Assembly: GCF_937875145.1 (NCBI RefSeq) | Contig: NZ_CALNCS010000117.1 | Coordinates: forward strand, 1-12,509 | DNA length: 12,509 nt | Source: Alkalibaculum bacchi | Lineage (GTDB): Bacteria > Bacillota > Clostridia > Eubacteriales > Alkalibacteraceae | Reading direction: 5' to 3' | In this document: positions 1 to 6,436 of the stretch, piece after piece | Layout: each line of letters begins with the position of its first letter | Numbering within the stretch: the first letter of the stretch is position 1 | Notes under the pieces: generated by a model | What the model saw: the letters and a program-made list of their open reading frames with translations, nothing else | What the model was told of the DNA's origin: nothing | Database searches by the model: none | Translations under genes and position numbers: made by a program

Positions 1-2
1 AG

Positions 3-797
3 GTAAGCATCGGTACTATTGCCAATAGCACCAGTATTATGGCAGATGGATTTCATTCTTTGGGGGATGGATCATCTAATATTGTTGGTCTTATAGGAAT
101 TCATTTTGCATCAAAGCCAGTGGATGAAGACCATCCTTATGGTCATGGGAAATTTGAAATGCTCACAGGATTATTTATTGCAGGGATGTTGTTTATGATT
201 GGGATTAAAATAATGGTAGATGCATTAAGCAGATTTTTTAATCCCACACCTCTGCAGATAAGCTTACAAAGCTTGTTGCTGCTGTTATTTACCCTTTGCA
301 TTAATATCTTTGTCAGTCAAGTTGAATACCATATGGGAAAAAAGCTTTACAGTCAAATCTTGATTTCAGATTCTATACATACTAGGAGCGATGTTTATGT
401 ATCTGCAGGAGTACTTTTCACTCTCCTCTGCATTATTCTTGGATTACCTCCTGTAATTGATTCTATAGCATCCCTCATAGTAGCAGTATTTATCCTTCAT
501 GGAGCTTATGAGATATTTAGAGATAATAGCTGTATCCTCCTCGACCAGGCTGCAGTTGATACCTGTGAAATCAGAAATATCGTAATGAGCTTTGATCTGG
601 TAAAAGATGCTCACAATATCCGAAGTAGAGGAAGTCAAAATGAATTATTCATTGATATGCATATTATGACTGAACCCACTTTAAGTGTAGAAAAATCCCA
701 TAAGCTGATGCACAATATTGAAGAAAAGATTCAAGAAGAAATTAAAAATAATGTAGAAATAATTATTCATTTAGAGCCTTACAATAAACAAAAGTAA
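3..797 (+). CDS. CDF-family cation efflux transporter (5' truncated)
   Basis: This is the C-terminal bulk of a cation diffusion facilitator, a membrane antiporter that exports divalent metals such as Zn, Fe, Mn or Cd in exchange for protons. The reading frame is open from base 3, ahead of the internal ATG at 39, so the start lies outside the window. The sequence shows the CDF signature around ADGFHSLGDGSSN, containing the HxxxD metal-site motif of the second transmembrane helix, followed by HPYGHGKFE at the cytoplasmic loop. Four further hydrophobic segments follow. The last ~80 residues form the soluble ferredoxin-like domain, with DMHIMTEPTLSV and a His-rich end (IIIHLEP) typical of the family. 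The metal specificity cannot be read from this part. No operon partner is visible downstream. Family assignment is firm; substrate is unknown. Confidence 0.92.
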   Translation, partial: VSIGTIANSTSIMADGFHSLGDGSSNIVGLIGIHFASKPVDEDHPYGHGKFEMLTGLFIAGMLFMIGIKIMVDALSRFFNPTPLQISLQSLLLLLFTLCINIFVSQVEYHMGKKLYSQILISDSIHTRSDVYVSAGVLFTLLCIILGLPPVIDSIASLIVAVFILHGAYEIFRDNSCILLDQAAVDTCEIRNIVMSFDLVKDAHNIRSRGSQNELFIDMHIMTEPTLSVEKSHKLMHNIEEKIQEEIKNNVEIIIHLEPYNKQK

Positions 798-801
798 AAA
801 C

Positions 802-824
802 CAACTTTTTTCAGTTGCTTTTGT
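802..824 (+). terminator. Weak hairpin after the CDF gene
   Basis: Just after the CDF stop there is a 5-bp stem, CAACT (802-806) with AGTTG (813-817), a six-base loop, and a T-rich tail (CTTTTGTT). It is positioned as a rho-independent terminator, but the stem is short and AT-rich, so it may be leaky or chance. Confidence 0.3.
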
Positions 825-868
825 TAATATGATAAGATAAAAAAAGAGATCTATTTGAAGGAGAGATG

Positions 869-1087
869 ATGGGAATGAAAATCGGCATGAGAAAACCTAG
901 CTTAAAAAAATCCATTAAAGCTCGAACTACTGGAAAAATGAAGAGGTCTGTTAAAAAGGCGCTAATACCTGGTTATGGAAAAAAGGGAATGGGTTGGATA
1001 AAAGATTCTAAAAAGGCAGCATATAATAAAGTCTACAATAAAACCTCTTTTAGTTTATTAGATGTGATAAAGAAGCTTTTTAAATAA
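869..1087 (+). CDS. Small highly basic protein of unknown function
   Basis: This encodes about 72 residues, roughly one third Lys/Arg, with motifs GKMKRSVKKALIPGYGKKGMG and a C-terminal amphipathic, Leu/Ile/Phe-rich tail ending LLDVIKKLFK. I recall similar short basic proteins in Firmicutes and their phages, but no function. AAGGAG at 858-863 is too close to the ATG at 866 (2 nt); the ATG at 869 (5 nt away) fits best, and 875 is also possible. The strong SD, clean stop and following hairpins support a real monocistronic gene. The charge suggests nucleic-acid or membrane binding, which is inference only. Confidence 0.7.
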   Translation: MGMKIGMRKPSLKKSIKARTTGKMKRSVKKALIPGYGKKGMGWIKDSKKAAYNKVYNKTSFSLLDVIKKLFK

Positions 1088-1096
1088 GAATAGATT

Positions 1097-1123
1097 GAGG
1101 AAAGTGTCCTCACAAGTTTCCTC
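1097..1123 (+). terminator. Hairpin after the small basic gene
   Basis: GAGGAAA (1097-1103) pairs with TTTCCTC (1117-1123) across a 13-base loop, starting about 10 bases after the stop codon. The following bases (TTATTGCG) are only weakly T-rich. It may act with the stronger palindrome at 1145 as a double terminator. Confidence 0.35.
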
Positions 1124-1144
1124 TTATTGCGCAGTACATGGAAG

Positions 1145-1190
1145 CACGTCATCTTATAATTAATTATAAGATGACGTGATTTTAGTTTTA
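1145..1190 (+). terminator. Perfect 34-bp palindrome with T-rich tail
   Basis: Bases 1145-1160 (CACGTCATCTTATAAT) are exactly mirrored by 1163-1178, with TA between them, so the full 34 bp are self-complementary. A T-rich tail (ATTTTAGTTTTA) follows at 1179-1190. This fits a rho-independent terminator separating the small basic gene from the next promoter. The perfect symmetry also allows a protein-binding site or a function in either direction. Confidence 0.7.
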
Positions 1191-1234
1191 ATTGAAAAAA
1201 CTTAAATAAGTAAAATTATTCGATATCCGTTCTA

Positions 1235-1263
1235 TTGCCTATATAAAATATTCATGGTACAAT
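1235..1263 (+). promoter_or_regulatory. SigA-type promoter for the DUF6530-like/GIY-YIG-like pair
   Basis: TTGCCT (1235-1240) and TACAAT (1258-1263) are separated by exactly 17 bases, close to the vegetative consensus. The predicted transcript start is near 1270, inside the dyad described next, and about 40 bases ahead of the start codon. Confidence 0.7.
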
Positions 1264-1296
1264 ACTAGTGATTTAGTAAATTAGTAAATTACTAGT
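1264..1296 (+). promoter_or_regulatory. Operator-like 33-bp imperfect dyad
   Basis: ACTAGT at 1264-1269 and again at 1291-1296 bound an interrupted palindrome centred near 1280. I count 14 of 16 arm positions matching their mirror. It contains the near-tandem unit TTAGTAAA twice. It begins right after the -10 box and ends one base before the SD region, so a bound repressor would block initiation. As RNA it would form a hairpin beside the ribosome binding site. The regulator is unknown. Confidence 0.5.
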
Positions 1297-1308
1297 TAGG
1301 AGATGCTT

Positions 1309-1788
1309 ATGAATATACCAACAAGTTTAAAACATAAACCAGTAATCGTTTCTGAAGATTATGAAAACATTGATGGAAGAAATGCGTATCAATCTGATGC
1401 AAAGGGACTTTCTTTGGGGTTAGCTCAGTGGAATGATCGGGGAAAGGTAGATATTTCGGCTAAAGTATGGCGTCATACTGGAGAAAAGTGGTCTAGACAA
1501 TCTGAAGAATTACCTCTTCATCGAGTACTAGATCTTGCCATACTTGTTTGTAGAGCAAAACAATATTTTCGTGATGCATACCGATATGAAAAGTTATACG
1601 ACACAGAAGCTCCTTTGATTGATCGTATCGGCTTGCAAGGAGATGCCATGAGTGTGTCGATCTGTACGAATAATGAGAAGATAGATGAAGATATTCTACT
1701 ATTCAATCAAGCTTTAAGCGAAGATGATGAATTAATTGGAGAACGATTGAAAACCCTTTCTGCAATTTTAAAGGAGATGGGGTATTGA
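1309..1788 (+). CDS. Conserved hypothetical protein, DUF6530-like
   Basis: The product is 159 residues, soluble, with no signal peptide or membrane segment. Its style matches a conserved Firmicute family that I recall as DUF6530: an opening IPTSLKHKPVIV, a central GLSLGLAQWNDRGKVDIS and KVWRHTGEKWSRQSEELPLHR, then a helical Leu-rich C-terminus. No biochemical role is known to me and no catalytic motif stands out. The start at 1309 is chosen over the ATG at 1303 because AGGAG (1298-1302) is 6 nt from 1309 but overlaps 1303. It is the first gene of a probable two-gene unit: the next ATG begins one base after its stop. Family name is from memory and moderately sure. Confidence 0.75.
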   Translation: MNIPTSLKHKPVIVSEDYENIDGRNAYQSDAKGLSLGLAQWNDRGKVDISAKVWRHTGEKWSRQSEELPLHRVLDLAILVCRAKQYFRDAYRYEKLYDTEAPLIDRIGLQGDAMSVSICTNNEKIDEDILLFNQALSEDDELIGERLKTLSAILKEMGY

Positions 1789-1789
1789 T

Positions 1790-2152
1790 ATGGATCATAG
1801 AAGGGATTTAAAGGAACAATACAAGAATATGAAACCAGGTATGGGATTGTATATGATTTCATCAAAGTCAAATAACAAATGTTTTATTGAGGCAACCCAA
1901 AATTTAAAAGGAACAATAAATGGTGCTAAATTCAAATTAGGAGCAGGAAATCATCCAAATAAAGAGCTTCAAAAGGAATGGAAGCAAAAGGGTGAAAAGG
2001 AATTTACTATTGAAATAGTAGAACAACTTTCCTATGACAAAGATGAAAGCAAAACAGACTATTCTGATGAATTAGCGTTACTAAAATTAATATGGCAAGA
2101 AAAATTAGAGAAATCAGGAAAAGAATTTTTTAGGAAAAGCCTGATGAGATAA
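1790..2152 (+). CDS. GIY-YIG nuclease-like protein, probably degenerate
   Basis: The product is 120 residues. After a basic N-terminus it shows a GIY-YIG-like layout: GLY (19-21) for GIY and FIE (32-34) for YIG, separated by about ten residues. A downstream NHPNKELQKEWKQKGEKEFT (55-74) resembles the HxNxxLQxxW..G...F pattern of this superfamily, and an acidic helix (SDELALLKLIWQEKL) sits near the C-terminus. The conserved arginine expected after YIG is not apparent (LKGTINGAKFKL), so catalysis is doubtful; it may have become a binding domain. It starts one base after the stop of the upstream gene, with AAGGAG 13 nt ahead, so it is probably co-translated. Function unknown. Confidence 0.7.
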   Translation: MDHRRDLKEQYKNMKPGMGLYMISSKSNNKCFIEATQNLKGTINGAKFKLGAGNHPNKELQKEWKQKGEKEFTIEIVEQLSYDKDESKTDYSDELALLKLIWQEKLEKSGKEFFRKSLMR

Positions 2153-2250
2153 GTTAAAAGGTATTTGAGCAGATACGAATACTGTAGAGTAAATGATTTC
2201 AAAAGCGGATATAAAACTGCAAGGTTGAAATATTGATAACACAACAAAAA

Positions 2251-2277
2251 AAGCAGCAGATTGTGATTCTGCTGCTT
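2251..2277 (-). terminator. Strong terminator of the prenyltransferase gene, possibly bidirectional
   Basis: AAGCAGCAGA (2251-2260) pairs perfectly with 2268-2277 over a 7-base loop. Read on the minus strand it lies immediately after the stop codon of the prenyltransferase gene and is followed by a T-run (complement of the A-run at 2245-2250). This is a textbook rho-independent terminator. On the plus strand the tail is only CATTTATTTA, but the stem could also stop transcripts from the GIY-YIG-like gene. Confidence 0.85.
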
Positions 2278-2280
2278 CAT

Positions 2281-3225
2281 TTATTTAATGAATATTGATA
2301 AAAATATTAAAATAATCAGTGCGCCATTTATGAGTACGAGGTTTTTTATGGCAATTGCAAAGGTTGTAGCTTTTTTTTGTTCATGCTGAAAGGCTGCGAT
2401 GCCCTTATTCACTACAGGCAGTGTTAAAAATACGAAGAGGCATAATAATGGAAGCTTTTGTAGAAGGCACCCTATTGCAACGCCTATATAAATAATATAG
2501 TACAAGTATTTATATAATCGAAGAGCTTTTGCTTTACCTATATAGATAGGGAGAGTATATCTCTTGTTGATGATATCATCTTCCATATCACAGAGATTAT
2601 TAGCAAGCATGATATTAGCAATAGTTAGCACTGGCGCAATGCTTAAGAAAAATATAGAAATAATAAAGTCTAAATTTATTAATATATTAAATAATCCATC
2701 GTCTATACTGATGTCAAAAACATGAAAGGGATATACATGTATGTATACAGCTAAAAATGGAATGATAAAGCCCATAGTTCCCCCTGAAAACAACTCTCCA
2801 AAAGGAGTGCGAGATATAGGCACAGGGCCGAAGGAATATATAATGCCAATGCCAAAAGAGAGTGCGCCTAGAAGCAATACAACGATAGATGTATTAAACC
2901 ATAGAAGGATTCCGAATGTGACAGCTATAATCAATAGAATCACTAAAAATAATAGTGCAGTAGTCTCAGAAAGCTTGTCTCGGACCATTGCATTGTGCTC
3001 TTCATAACCATATCCTGAAGTCTTGATGGCTTTTTTATGGTCCATATAGTTATTGGTAACTGTGGTAGCCATATCAAAGGTAAGCAAAGATAAAAACATA
3101 AAGAGAAAATGTAATAGATTAAAATCATCATATCTCCAAAGAGCGTAGACTGTGCCTAAGAGCAATGGCAATTGACTGGCTAGCTTTGTTTGTATTTCTG
3201 CTAATTTAAGAAGTGAAAAAATCAT
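2281..3225 (-). CDS. menA: UbiA-family prenyltransferase, MenA-like
   Basis: This is a 314-residue integral membrane protein with about eight to nine hydrophobic segments. It carries both UbiA-family aspartate-rich motifs: NNYMD (58-62) and NNLCDMEDD (209-217), which bind the Mg-diphosphate of a polyprenyl donor. The segment KRYTLPIYIG after motif 2 resembles the KTLPVLIG of MenA, which prenylates 1,4-dihydroxy-2-naphthoate on the way to menaquinone. The opening EIQTKLASQLPLLLGT also recalls clostridial MenA-like proteins. No other men genes lie nearby, so another aromatic acceptor is possible. On the minus strand AAAGGA precedes the ATG by about 11 bases. UbiA family is firm; MenA is the likely member. 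Confidence 0.8.
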   Translation of the reverse strand: MIFSLLKLAEIQTKLASQLPLLLGTVYALWRYDDFNLLHFLFMFLSLLTFDMATTVTNNYMDHKKAIKTSGYGYEEHNAMVRDKLSETTALLFLVILLIIAVTFGILLWFNTSIVVLLLGALSFGIGIIYSFGPVPISRTPFGELFSGGTMGFIIPFLAVYIHVYPFHVFDISIDDGLFNILINLDFIISIFFLSIAPVLTIANIMLANNLCDMEDDIINKRYTLPIYIGKAKALRLYKYLYYIIYIGVAIGCLLQKLPLLCLFVFLTLPVVNKGIAAFQHEQKKATTFAIAIKNLVLINGALIILIFLSIFIK

Positions 3226-3286
3226 AATATTGTAGTTCCTTTCTCATGAGTAGTCTATTTGTTATTTTAGCACGAATTAGAAAACT

Positions 3287-3329
3287 AGCAAGCTTATTGT
3301 TGATAATAACAAGCTTGCTTTTGTTTTTG
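3287..3329 (-). terminator. Hairpin between truA and the prenyltransferase gene
   Basis: AGCAAGCTT (3287-3295) pairs with AAGCTTGCT (3311-3319), with partial pairing inside the loop. Read on the minus strand it lies downstream of truA and has a modest tail (AGTTTTCTAATT), so it probably ends the truA transcript. The plus-strand tail (TTTGTTTTT) is better, but no plus-strand gene precedes it. The rest of 3226-3485 is AT-rich. It contains a small stem AACAATG/CATTGTT (3434-3454) and repeated TTCAA/TCAAC words, with no gene that I can support. Confidence 0.5.
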
Positions 3330-3485
3330 TGGAAAGCTGAAAAAAGAGCATATTTCTCTTTAAACGAAAAAATATGGGTGTTCACTTTGCTCTGGATGAA
3401 TTTAGATTCTTCTAATTTCTGCTTTTATTTGTAAACAATGATTTAACCATTGTTCAATAACTGCTCAACTAGCGTTCAACTATTA

Positions 3486-4223
3486 TTAATAGTAAACCTC
3501 TTCCAAAAATAAGCCCTGTGGAGGCATCGTAATTCCTGCCTTTGATCGTACATTTTTTTCAAGTACTTTATCAATATGTGACAACTCTTTTTCATGAAGC
3601 CCTATTTCTACTAGACTCCCCATTATAATCCGAATCATATTATATAAAAATCCATCTCCCACAAAAGAAAAACCCATCAAGTAATCTTGTGAGGAAATGC
3701 TTAGTTCGTCAATAGTACGAATAGTTGATTTCTTTGTTTTTTTTAGAGAAGAAAAACCGATGAAGTCATGAGTACCGATAAATTTTTCTGCGGCTTCTTT
3801 CATAAGAGGCACATCGAGCTCCTCTGGGAGGTGATAGCTGTACTTTCTATGAAAAGGGGAGTGCGTAAAGTGATTCCACACATAATAAGTGTATTTTTTG
3901 CTCTTTACATGATACCTACTGTGAAAGCGTTCTGACGCTTGTACCATTTCTTTCACCACAATGTCTTGTGGCAGGTACCGATTGATGTAATGATGCATCT
4001 CCTCTATAGTCATTTTAGAATCTGTATGGAAGTTTGTAATTTGTCCCGTTGCATGGACCCCAGCGTCCGTTCTCCCTGAACCAATGATTTCTATGTGGGA
4101 CTGAACCATTTCACTGATAACGGATTCTAACTTGCCTTGAATGGTCTGATCGTTATCTTTTAACCTTTGCCAACCGTAATATCTGCTACCATCATAAGCG
4201 ATTTTTAGTTTTATATTTCTCAT
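3486..4223 (-). CDS. truA: tRNA pseudouridine(38-40) synthase TruA
   Basis: TruA converts uridines 38, 39 and 40 in the anticodon stem-loop of many tRNAs to pseudouridine, in the cytoplasm. The 245-residue product is full length for the family. It opens with the typical IKLKIAYDGSRYYGWQRL and contains the catalytic motif GRTDAGVHA (50-58) with the nucleophilic Asp53. The later motifs ERFHSRYHVKSKKYTYYVWN, HDFIGFSS and FLYNMIRIIMG are also present. GAGGGG lies about 7 bases before the ATG on the minus strand. In many Firmicutes truA sits in the ribosomal-protein/ecfT cluster. Here it stands alone, so it may be a relocated or second copy. It is divergent from the ABC-transporter operon. Confidence 0.97.
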   Translation of the reverse strand: MRNIKLKIAYDGSRYYGWQRLKDNDQTIQGKLESVISEMVQSHIEIIGSGRTDAGVHATGQITNFHTDSKMTIEEMHHYINRYLPQDIVVKEMVQASERFHSRYHVKSKKYTYYVWNHFTHSPFHRKYSYHLPEELDVPLMKEAAEKFIGTHDFIGFSSLKKTKKSTIRTIDELSISSQDYLMGFSFVGDGFLYNMIRIIMGSLVEIGLHEKELSHIDKVLEKNVRSKAGITMPPQGLFLEEVYY

Positions 4224-4259
4224 CTAATGCCCCTCTTTCTTTAAGGATCTTCTAGGAAT

Positions 4260-4265
4260 ATTATA
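4260..4265 (-). promoter_or_regulatory. Possible -10 element of truA
   Basis: A perfect TATAAT on the minus strand lies about 37 bases ahead of the truA start codon. No good -35 box is found 16-18 bases upstream, so this is only a candidate. Confidence 0.35.
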
Positions 4266-4374
4266 CACTGAAATAACGTGAAACATTAAGTGGAGATTAT
4301 ATATCTTTTAGCAGAGAAGTTCTACTATAAGGCTACTGTTTGACATGTGTAGATATTGTAAAAAGTTAATATTA

Positions 4375-4403
4375 TTGACAAATAAACGCTTTTAAATTAT
4401 ACT
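4375..4403 (+). promoter_or_regulatory. Strong SigA-type promoter of the nitrogenase-like operon
   Basis: A consensus TTGACA (4375-4380) and TATACT (4398-4403) are separated by exactly 17 bases, in very AT-rich surroundings. Transcription is predicted to start near 4410, giving a leader of about 180 nt before the permease start at 4592. No terminator is seen from here to the window end, so it probably serves all seven downstream genes. Confidence 0.75.
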
Positions 4404-4413
4404 TATTATAATC

Positions 4414-4433
4414 AAACCAAACTAAACCAAACT
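4414..4433 (+). repeat. Tandem 10-bp repeat at the operon transcript start
   Basis: AAACCAAACT occurs twice with no gap (4414-4423 and 4424-4433), starting a few bases after the predicted transcription start. The period equals one helical turn, so two copies would face the same side of the DNA. This is what an operator for a metal or cofactor regulator could look like, but no known box is matched. Confidence 0.6.
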
Positions 4434-4591
4434 TAAAGTTTCCATTTACATTTATCAATACTTGATATGAGAATGATGTAATTATTTTGAAAACTTACAA
4501 ATAGCAATACTACTATTTACAATACCAATTATAAAGAACATCTTAATATTTATAAAAGTGGGATAAAAAATTGGACAATGGGAGGGGAGTT

Positions 4592-5629
4592 ATGACGGAA
4601 AGAGAGAGGAATGACTTTAAAGATAAAAATTACATATTTAAGATGGCAATACTAGGTCTTTGCCTTGTCTCTCTAATCTTTATATCCTTTTTAATTGGTA
4701 GGTATCAATTTACTTTAAAAACTTTGTTAGATATTTTTGTATCTTGCTTTATAGAGATAGAAAAATACTGGGAAAAAACACTAGAAGTAGTTATCTTACA
4801 AGTACGTTTTCCTAGGATTATTTTAGCTGTCTTAGTCGGTGGCGCTTTATCTATTTCTGGAGCTTCCTATCAAACCCTTTTTAAGAATCCCATGGTGTCT
4901 CCTGATATTTTAGGGGTGTCTGCAGGAGCAGGTTTTGGCGCTGCACTAGCTATGATTAACGAAGCAAATTGGATTGAAATTCAGCTAAGTGCTTTTGTTT
5001 TTGGACTATTAGCTGTTTCAATTGCTTACATAATATCTCGTGTTTTTGGAGGACAATCTATTACTGTACTAGTGCTTGCAGGAGTAGTTACCTCTAGTTT
5101 TTTCCAAGCTCTATTGTCTATTGTCAAAACACTTGCTGACACGGATAATGAGCTCCCCTCCATTACCTTTTGGCTTATGGGAAGTCTTAGTAGAGCTACT
5201 AATAGGGATATATTTATAATGTTGCCAGCTCTATGTATTTCTCTTTTTCTATTGTACTTCTTTCGCCATCAGATTAATGCACTTTCTGCTGGTGAGGATG
5301 TAGTACAAACCATGGGAGTCAATGTACCAATGGTTAAGATAGTTGTTGTAATCAGTTCCACATTGATGACTGTAGTCTCAGTGGGCATATGTGGGATTAT
5401 TGGGTGGATTGGCATGGTAATACCTCATTTAGCAAGGATGATTGTAGGCGCAGACTATAGCAAGATGGCTTCTGTATCTTTTTTAATAGGTGGTATTTTC
5501 TTGTTATTGGTAGATAATGTAATTCGAGGAGTAGAAGGTGTGGAATTGCCTCTAGGAGTGCTTACAGCTTTAGTCGGTACACCAGCATTTGTTGCATTGC
5601 TAAGTCGGGCAAGACAAGGGTGGAATTGA
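4592..5629 (+). CDS. FecCD-family ABC transporter permease (metal/siderophore/cobalamin class)
   Basis: This is the membrane subunit of a class-II (BtuCD/FecCD-type) importer, expected to act as a homodimer with the ATPase and lipoprotein encoded next. The product is 345 residues with about ten hydrophobic segments. Family blocks are clear: RFPRIILAVLVGGALSISG near 70-90, then FKNPMVSPDILGVSAGAGFG, the cytoplasmic coupling region GIIGWIGMVIPHLARMIVG, and the terminal ELPLGVLTALVGTPAFVALL. The start at 4592 is chosen because GGGAGGGG sits 4 nt upstream; a frame-open TTG at 4571 lacks an SD. Its stop overlaps the ATPase ATG (TGATG). The cargo could be a ferric siderophore, heme, cobalamin, molybdate or tungstate; the sequence does not decide. 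Confidence 0.93.
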   Translation: MTERERNDFKDKNYIFKMAILGLCLVSLIFISFLIGRYQFTLKTLLDIFVSCFIEIEKYWEKTLEVVILQVRFPRIILAVLVGGALSISGASYQTLFKNPMVSPDILGVSAGAGFGAALAMINEANWIEIQLSAFVFGLLAVSIAYIISRVFGGQSITVLVLAGVVTSSFFQALLSIVKTLADTDNELPSITFWLMGSLSRATNRDIFIMLPALCISLFLLYFFRHQINALSAGEDVVQTMGVNVPMVKIVVVISSTLMTVVSVGICGIIGWIGMVIPHLARMIVGADYSKMASVSFLIGGIFLLLVDNVIRGVEGVELPLGVLTALVGTPAFVALLSRARQGWN

Positions 5630-6423
5630 TGTTAAAAGTTAAGAACCTTAGTTTTCATTACAATAAAGGAAAAGAGATTCTCTCTAATATCTCTTTTGAA
5701 CTGAATAAAAATGATGTTTTATGTTTATTGGGCTCTAACGGAACTGGTAAGACAACATTACTTCGGTGTTTACTTGCCCTTAATAAATCTTATAAGGGAA
5801 ACATTGAAATCAATGGAAAAGATATTACGAACGAATCTCCTAAGAAAAGAGCAAAATATATGGCCTATGTACCACAAGCATCTACTATGGCTTTTCCATA
5901 TTTAGCTAAGGAAGTAGTTCTCATGGGTCGCATCGCTCATTTAGGATCAGGAGCTAGCCCTAGTAGCGGGGATCGAAAGATTTGTCAAAATGTTTTAGAA
6001 GAGTTAGGTATCGATCATTTGAGTGGAAAGGTATTCAATCAAATGAGTGGTGGAGAACGTCAGATGTTTTTGGTGGCAAGGGCAATGGTTCAACAAGCTC
6101 AAATTCTTGTAATGGACGAACCTACTGCCAATTTAGATTATAGCAATCAGGTAAGAATCCTTCAAGTTATTAAACAATTATCAGAGGAAGGGTATTCTAT
6201 TTTAATGACATCCCATTTTCCAGATCACGCTTTTCTCTCTTGTAACAAAGTCATGCTTATGAAGCAGGGAAAGATTATTAAAATGGGAAAACCTGAAGAA
6301 GTAGTTACTTCACAAAACTTAACCAGGTTATACGAAACCAGCATATACGTGACAGATGTGGAGCTTTGTCAAGAGGATATCACAACAAAAGTTTGTGTTC
6401 CTATAATAGAAAGACATAATTAA
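5629..6423 (+). CDS. ABC transporter ATP-binding protein (FecE/BtuD/MolC-like)
   Basis: This is the ATPase that powers the importer. The 264-residue product has all motifs intact: Walker A GSNGTGKTT (35-43), Q-loop VPQ (81-83), signature MSGGERQ (139-145), Walker B ILVMDEPTANLD (159-170) and the switch histidine in TSH (194-196). A C-terminal extension of about 25 residues, containing CQEDITTKVCVPIIERH, follows the core. The ATG at 5629 overlaps the permease stop by one base and has AAGGGTGG close upstream. The GTG at 5620 in the same frame is less likely. Translational coupling to the permease is expected. Confidence 0.95.
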   Translation: MLKVKNLSFHYNKGKEILSNISFELNKNDVLCLLGSNGTGKTTLLRCLLALNKSYKGNIEINGKDITNESPKKRAKYMAYVPQASTMAFPYLAKEVVLMGRIAHLGSGASPSSGDRKICQNVLEELGIDHLSGKVFNQMSGGERQMFLVARAMVQQAQILVMDEPTANLDYSNQVRILQVIKQLSEEGYSILMTSHFPDHAFLSCNKVMLMKQGKIIKMGKPEEVVTSQNLTRLYETSIYVTDVELCQEDITTKVCVPIIERHN

Positions 6424-6436
6424 AGGGGGAAAACTA

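Larger units (their letters stand above)
4224..4591 (+). other. Divergent intergenic region and 5' leader, no gene
   Basis: This stretch separates truA from the operon. Beyond the promoter and decamer repeat, the leader (about 4410-4591) is very AT-rich. It holds only a weak hairpin, AAATAG with CTATTT near 4500-4520. I see no GC-rich conserved fold of the kind expected for a Moco, cobalamin or other known riboswitch, and no open frame worth calling. The SD of the first gene, GGGAGGGG, is at 4580-4587. Confidence 0.6.

Noticed and set aside
2741..3007. An 88-codon plus-strand frame antisense to the prenyltransferase gene
   Set aside because: It is the complement of clear UbiA-family coding sequence and has no ribosome site.
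3246..3434. A 62-codon plus-strand frame with a hydrophobic stretch
   Set aside because: It spans the hairpin at 3287-3319, has no SD, lies between two minus-strand genes, and its hydrophobicity follows from T-rich codons.
4451..4490. A Fur-like box near TTGATATGAGAATGATG
   Set aside because: Only a loose match to the inverted GATAAT pattern, with no good symmetry; AT-rich DNA gives such matches by chance.
4410..4591. A riboswitch (Moco, cobalamin or similar) in the operon leader
   Set aside because: The leader is AT-rich, with only a weak 6-bp hairpin. None of the conserved GC-rich elements that I would expect are visible.
4571..4591. TTG start for the permease gene
   Set aside because: No SD precedes it; the ATG at 4592 has GGGAGGGG in the right position.
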